Positions 37,770 to 40,852 of a stretch of 40,852 nucleotides of DNA are shown here, piece after piece. Below the pieces are notes generated by a model. That model was not told the DNA's origin. It did not search any database and saw nothing but the letters and a program-made list of their open reading frames with translations. The translations under genes were made by a program, and so were the position numbers. The stretch spans positions 1 through 40,852 of the IMG/VR virus record IMGVR_UViG_3300010373_000082; one strand, 5' to 3'. This DNA comes from a virus. How positions within the stretch are numbered: position 1 is the first letter of the stretch; the number at the start of each line of letters is the position of its first letter.

Positions 37770-37851
37770 AACTTAAAAGTCCTTTGTTTTAAAATTGATT
37801 GCCTGATAGATTGTTTTGCTGTTGCTTGTGACAGCGATTGAACAAGCTAGC

Positions 37852-37949
37852 AGGGCCAATTTTAAAACCGGACCTAGGCGGCTAAAACAGGGTCTAGTGT
37901 TTCAAAGTGAGCGAGTGATTGAGGGCCAATCGCAACTGTGAGCCGGACC
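37852..37949. repeat. Two copies of AGGGCCAAT with CCGGACC
   Basis: AGGGCCAAT occurs at 37852-37860 and 37922-37930; CCGGACC follows each, at 37868-37874 and 37943-37949, with different spacing (7 and 12 bases). Together they form two similar modules 70 bases apart. Could be binding sites for a late regulator or stem parts of an RNA. Confidence 0.5.
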
Positions 37950-37995
37950 AAGACAGCGTTAACTTTTTAAAACATGCCCAAAATGATTTGTAAAG

Positions 37996-38029
37996 AGTGT
38001 GGGCAAATTTTAAACAACTTGCCCACACT
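37996..38029. terminator. Strong hairpin after the scaffold gene
   Basis: Perfect 11-bp stem AGTGTGGGCAA/TTGCCCACACT with 12-base loop, placed 8 bases after the scaffold stop. The minus-strand tail is only CTTTAC, so it is an imperfect intrinsic terminator; it could instead protect the 3' end of scaffold mRNA. Confidence 0.55.
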
Positions 38030-38037
38030 TTAAGAAA

Positions 38038-38976
38038 TTACCAGCCACCTTTGCTCTTGCGGTATTGCTCGCTCTGACGTTCGCGTATCCTTACAAAATC
38101 TTCCATGCTTTCTTTGCCATTGATAATGTTAGTTTCAGGCTTGCCAGTCTCGCGAACAGTATTCAATGGTGCGGGTAGCCTTCTAGCGGTCTTGCCTTTA
38201 TTTTTATCGTCGCTCTTATTCGTCAGCTTGTCAGAAATCCTGATCAGCTTTTGCGTCATCTTGTGTGGTGACATATCAAAAATGTCGTCAGCTTCATCTA
38301 AATTTTCAGTCAGATAGTTTAAAACTTCACCACCATTCTTATTGTCCAAATCAGCTAGAATTGAAATAACGGTACCGGGGATAGGACGATCTAATTCCTC
38401 AATCATATCGTCAAGCTTTTCATTGAACTTAGGATCAGCCTTCTTAGCTGAAACTTCTAGCTCTTTGACACTCTTGTCAAATTCGCGCTTTTGACGCTGC
38501 TGTTCTTTCTCTTGCAGCTTTAAAGCAGCCTTCTCTTCAGCGCGTCTTTCAATTTCTTCTTCGGTCAAACCATCAGTAGAATTTTCTGCGATCTGCTTTT
38601 TAAGACGTTCGTTTTCTTCAATCACTGCGTTTCGCTCAGCCGCGATCTTATCAAACTTACGTTGACGTCGTTCTTCTTTTCTGTTCTCGCGTTCCTTTTT
38701 AGCTTCACGCTCTTTAGCTAGACGTTCTGTTTTTTCATCTTCAGTTTCGTCAGCAGGATCATCTTCTTTAGGTTCTTCTGGTTTTTCGTCATCATCATTT
38801 TCTTCATCGTTTTCATCATCATTATTATCATTTGTATCAATAGTTTTGTTTTTATCACCACTAGTTTCAACAGTGATAGCTTCGCGCTCTCGCTCCGGTG
38901 TTAAAACTGTTCCACCTTCATTATCAGGCAGCATGAGAACAGCAGCAGTATTTAAAAATCTTGACTTGATAAACAT
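38038..38976 (-). CDS. Scaffold protein, P22 gp8-like
   Basis: 312 residues, close to P22 gp8 (303). Very acidic N-terminal third (Asp/Glu/Asn runs), a long Lys/Glu/Arg coiled coil (about 85-190) and a basic C-terminus (about 250-312) that would bind the coat, as in P22. Located directly before the coat gene. Identity by composition, length and position. Confidence 0.8.
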   Translation of the reverse strand: MFIKSRFLNTAAVLMLPDNEGGTVLTPEREREAITVETSGDKNKTIDTNDNNDDENDEENDDDEKPEEPKEDDPADETEDEKTERLAKEREAKKERENRKEERRQRKFDKIAAERNAVIEENERLKKQIAENSTDGLTEEEIERRAEEKAALKLQEKEQQRQKREFDKSVKELEVSAKKADPKFNEKLDDMIEELDRPIPGTVISILADLDNKNGGEVLNYLTENLDEADDIFDMSPHKMTQKLIRISDKLTNKSDDKNKGKTARRLPAPLNTVRETGKPETNIINGKESMEDFVRIRERQSEQYRKSKGGW

Positions 38977-38977
38977 T

Positions 38978-39190
38978 TTAAATATCCATTAATTTACGTG
39001 TACGAATTTCATTTATAATTGCGGTTTTTAATTCAATGAAAGCTGGATTTGTTGGAGCAAACGCCATCTTTTTAAATTTTTCATGCTTACTTGCTTCTAA
39101 TCGTTTTGCCTCACTTTGTCGTAAATCGTCATAAGCTTGTAGTAACTCACTGTTCCATAAATCTTTAATTTCAACGTGACCATACTTCAT
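38978..39190 (-). CDS. Hypothetical protein, 70 aa
   Basis: Abuts scaffold and the next gene with only 1-2 bases between. Helical and basic (LLQAYDDLRQSEAKRLEASKHEKF). Not recognised. Confidence 0.6.
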   Translation of the reverse strand: MKYGHVEIKDLWNSELLQAYDDLRQSEAKRLEASKHEKFKKMAFAPTNPAFIELKTAIINEIRTRKLMDI

Positions 39191-39192
39191 TG

Positions 39193-39435
39193 CTAAATCT
39201 TTTTTAAATCTTGTATCTGAGACTTAGCGACTTGCTTAGCTGCGGTCATTCGTTCTTTATCTTTTTTAATTTCTTCAGCACGTTGAAGTGTTCGAATGTC
39301 ATCTTCAGCGCGATATTTCTTTTCACGAGCGATGTCCTCTTTAGAAGGTTTATAACGCTCAGCTACGCTAATTGGAGTAGCTTCAGTGAGGTTAGCAATA
39401 GCATTCTTCAAAGTTGATTTTGCTTTCTTAGCCAT
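39193..39435 (-). CDS. Hypothetical basic coiled-coil protein, 80 aa
   Basis: GAGG stands 8 bases before ATG. Lys/Ala/Glu-rich helix with basic start (MAKKAKSTLKNAIAN) and end. Might assist packaging or scaffolding. Unnamed. Confidence 0.6.
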   Translation of the reverse strand: MAKKAKSTLKNAIANLTEATPISVAERYKPSKEDIAREKKYRAEDDIRTLQRAEEIKKDKERMTAAKQVAKSQIQDLKKI

Positions 39436-39624
39436 TTAATTTACCTCTTTCAAATCAACATATTTAATTGGAACATTCTGAAATTGGCAAGCAACAGGAC
39501 CGTTCATATGCTCATCTTTATTTGATGTCCACCAATGACATTTAGGGCATTGTTGCATCAGCCCACCTTTGGTCATGAGTGGCCATGCTCGGTCATCCCA
39601 TAGCAAATTATCAATATCAGCCAT
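39436..39624 (-). CDS. Small protein with CPKC motif, 62 aa
   Basis: AAGG 8 bases before ATG. Cys-Pro-Lys-Cys followed by His-Trp-Trp and a later Cys could hold a zinc ion. Tryptophan-rich. Function unknown; typical small gene of the portal-scaffold region. Confidence 0.6.
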   Translation of the reverse strand: MADIDNLLWDDRAWPLMTKGGLMQQCPKCHWWTSNKDEHMNGPVACQFQNVPIKYVDLKEVN

Positions 39625-40017
39625 CTAATTTACCTTACGTTTGTTTAAAATATCATCTATGAGCGGCTGATCGTAAATAACAGGTTTGTCAGCTAAGAAT
39701 GGAGTGTTGTTTTCAAATACAGGAATACCGCAATTACTTAAATTTTCATCATTAGTACGCTCCATAAAAGCGTCATAAATGAAATCTTTTTGTTCCTGTG
39801 AAGTAGCAGGATTAGCGATAATATCCATCAAAAGCTCAACTGCTTTTGGTATAAACTTCTCAACATTAGCTTTCGCATAAGCTCTGGCGTCTTTGTGCTT
39901 TGAAGTCAAACCTTGACCTTTGCCAATCTCCCAAAAATTGGCCGCAAGCTCCAACGCAGTCTTTTCAATCAAAAGCGACTGGGGTGTTACAATCTTATTT
40001 TTTTGAAGTCTATCCAT
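39625..40017 (-). CDS. Hypothetical helical protein, 130 aa
   Basis: No known domain. The middle part (TALELAANFWEIGKGQGLTS ... AKANVEKFIPKAVELLMDI) is helical and the C-terminus is extended. Its place in the late operon suggests a head-assembly or packaging accessory role. Confidence 0.6.
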   Translation of the reverse strand: MDRLQKNKIVTPQSLLIEKTALELAANFWEIGKGQGLTSKHKDARAYAKANVEKFIPKAVELLMDIIANPATSQEQKDFIYDAFMERTNDENLSNCGIPVFENNTPFLADKPVIYDQPLIDDILNKRKVN

Positions 40018-40019
40018 TT

Positions 40020-40199
40020 TTATTCTTTCATTTTCTTAAGTGTTTCAGCTAGCACAGCACGCTTACGTGTAGTTGGATTTTTAGAATGCTCAGCTTTTTC
40101 TAACTTCTTAGCTGGAATATTTTCACCTTTCTTAACACCTAGCGACTTTCTTAACGCACCTTTATGCTTGATTGCCTTTTGAATGAAATTCTTAGCCAT
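40020..40199 (-). CDS. Conserved basic small protein, 59 aa
   Basis: Starts by TAATG overlap with the polyvalent gene. Begins MAKNFIQKAIKHKGALRKSL and is lysine-rich throughout; this start is common to small phage proteins near portal genes that I have seen in many genomes. Role unknown. Confidence 0.65.
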   Translation of the reverse strand: MAKNFIQKAIKHKGALRKSLGVKKGENIPAKKLEKAEHSKNPTTRKRAVLAETLKKMKE

Positions 40200-40852
40200 T
40201 ATTGTTTGTCCTTTTCAAATGGATTGTGGCTCACAGGAGTAAAAATTGGTGCAGACGCGAACAACGGAAATCCCTTCTTCAATACATGCTCACGTAATTC
40301 AGGAGTGATTTTAAGAACGTGAATAAGTTGTTTTCTACCTTCAGCTTTAGCCTTTTCCCAATCTGCAAAATCTTTAAAATCAGTTGGCTTTTTAGTATCT
40401 AAAGGTATTTCTTTTTGCGTAACCTTACCACCATATTTCTTAGTTAATGCGTTCATCTTATCTACAAGCATTTTATCATAAAATGCTTTCATACCTTGAC
40501 CACCAAATTTTAAATTTCCATGCTCCAAAGCATAGTAAAAATCTTTTCCGTTAGCAGCTCGTCGCTTACTATTTTCTTTCAACAAGCTTTCAGTAGTGTC
40601 TTTACCTATAATTGCTGGTAAGTCTTTTTCAGCTACATCTTTTTTTCTAATAACTTCTCTGTTATTTTTCCAACCTATAAGTTCTTTAGTTCTCGGATCA
40701 TATTTTAAGTTATCTACATGTTTACTCAAATCATATCTAGCAGCTTGAGCTTCACCTGGGGTCCACGAGATACTATCATAACCATTCTTGACAGCATGAG
40801 TAATAGCTTTCTTTAAAGCTAATTCGTCCCATGTCTTTTTAAATGGTGCGTC
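40199..40852 (-). CDS. C-terminal part of a large polyvalent protein (incomplete)
   Basis: Open to the right edge, 217 codons seen. The visible end contains the pattern WTPGEAQAARYDLSKHVD ... GGQGMKAFYDKML ... KYGGKV, known from the C-termini of very large phage polyvalent proteins that carry LPD-type domains, often with protease, ART or methyltransferase modules upstream. Its final product is probably injected into the host with the DNA. The start lies beyond the window, and no upstream module can be named here. Confidence 0.75.
   Translation of the reverse strand, partial: DAPFKKTWDELALKKAITHAVKNGYDSISWTPGEAQAARYDLSKHVDNLKYDPRTKELIGWKNNREVIRKKDVAEKDLPAIIGKDTTESLLKENSKRRAANGKDFYYALEHGNLKFGGQGMKAFYDKMLVDKMNALTKKYGGKVTQKEIPLDTKKPTDFKDFADWEKAKAEGRKQLIHVLKITPELREHVLKKGFPLFASAPIFTPVSHNPFEKDKQ

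Larger units (their letters stand above)
37770..38037. other. Intergenic region between scaffold and coat genes
   Basis: 268 bases without a gene. It holds the hairpin at 37996-38029 and two copies of a paired motif. No strong sigma70 promoter for the coat gene is visible, although a control element is expected here. Confidence 0.5.

Overview
The window is a stretch of an AT-rich, tailed double-stranded DNA phage (or phage-like prophage) with P22-type, short-tailed virion genes. The morphogenesis block has a recognisable P22 order: scaffold, coat, gp4-like tail factor, gp10-like plug, gp7/gp20/gp16-like ejection proteins. It also has a compact replication set: PrimPol-helicase, intein-bearing AAA ATPase, SSB-like protein, Cas4-like nuclease, endonuclease VII, superfamily 2 helicase, sliding-clamp-like protein and family B DNA polymerase. 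The host is not shown directly. A tail protein with a signal peptide and a GC-rich cassette in the otherwise AT-rich genome would fit an alphaproteobacterial host, but that is inference. No terminase or portal gene is in the window, and the right end cuts a large polyvalent protein.

Layout. (1) 1-257 is non-coding. (2) 258-7029, minus strand: about 30 very small genes, many linked by ATGA or TAATG overlaps and served by a series of sigma70-like promoters (TTGAC followed by 16 or 17 bases and TAT). They end with a ParB-like protein. Several have fewer than 55 codons and were found by reading frames directly. (3) 7030-7414: AT-rich gap with a 13-bp tandem repeat and a promoter. (4) 7415-10109, minus: an 809-codon PrimPol-helicase and a small HTH regulator. 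(5) 10110-10368: divergent control region with TGTGA half-sites. (6) 10369-22585, plus: replication and recombination operon. (7) 22582-40852, minus: lysis genes, tail protein, ejection proteins, virion-modification enzymes, tail factors, coat, scaffold and small late genes.

Most striking observation: two complete tRNA genes, tRNA-Gln(UUG) and tRNA-Met(CAU), both with encoded CCA ends, lie on the sense strand inside the open reading frame of the PrimPol-helicase. They are read in frame as the linker between the polymerase and helicase domains. Any cell that matures these tRNAs must cut the same transcript that encodes the replication protein, so tRNA processing and synthesis of the full-length protein should compete.

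Other points of note: a LAGLIDADG intein splits the P-loop of the AAA ATPase exactly after its lysine; a 34-codon fragment homologous to the helicase N-terminus sits directly before the real helicase; a three-gene GC-rich cassette is stitched into the AT-rich operon; a 63-residue protein may resemble cyclic-nucleotide sponge proteins; a polymerase has Asn-Thr-Asp in motif C; and a GNAT acetyltransferase and an aspartyl-hydroxylase-like enzyme sit among the virion genes.
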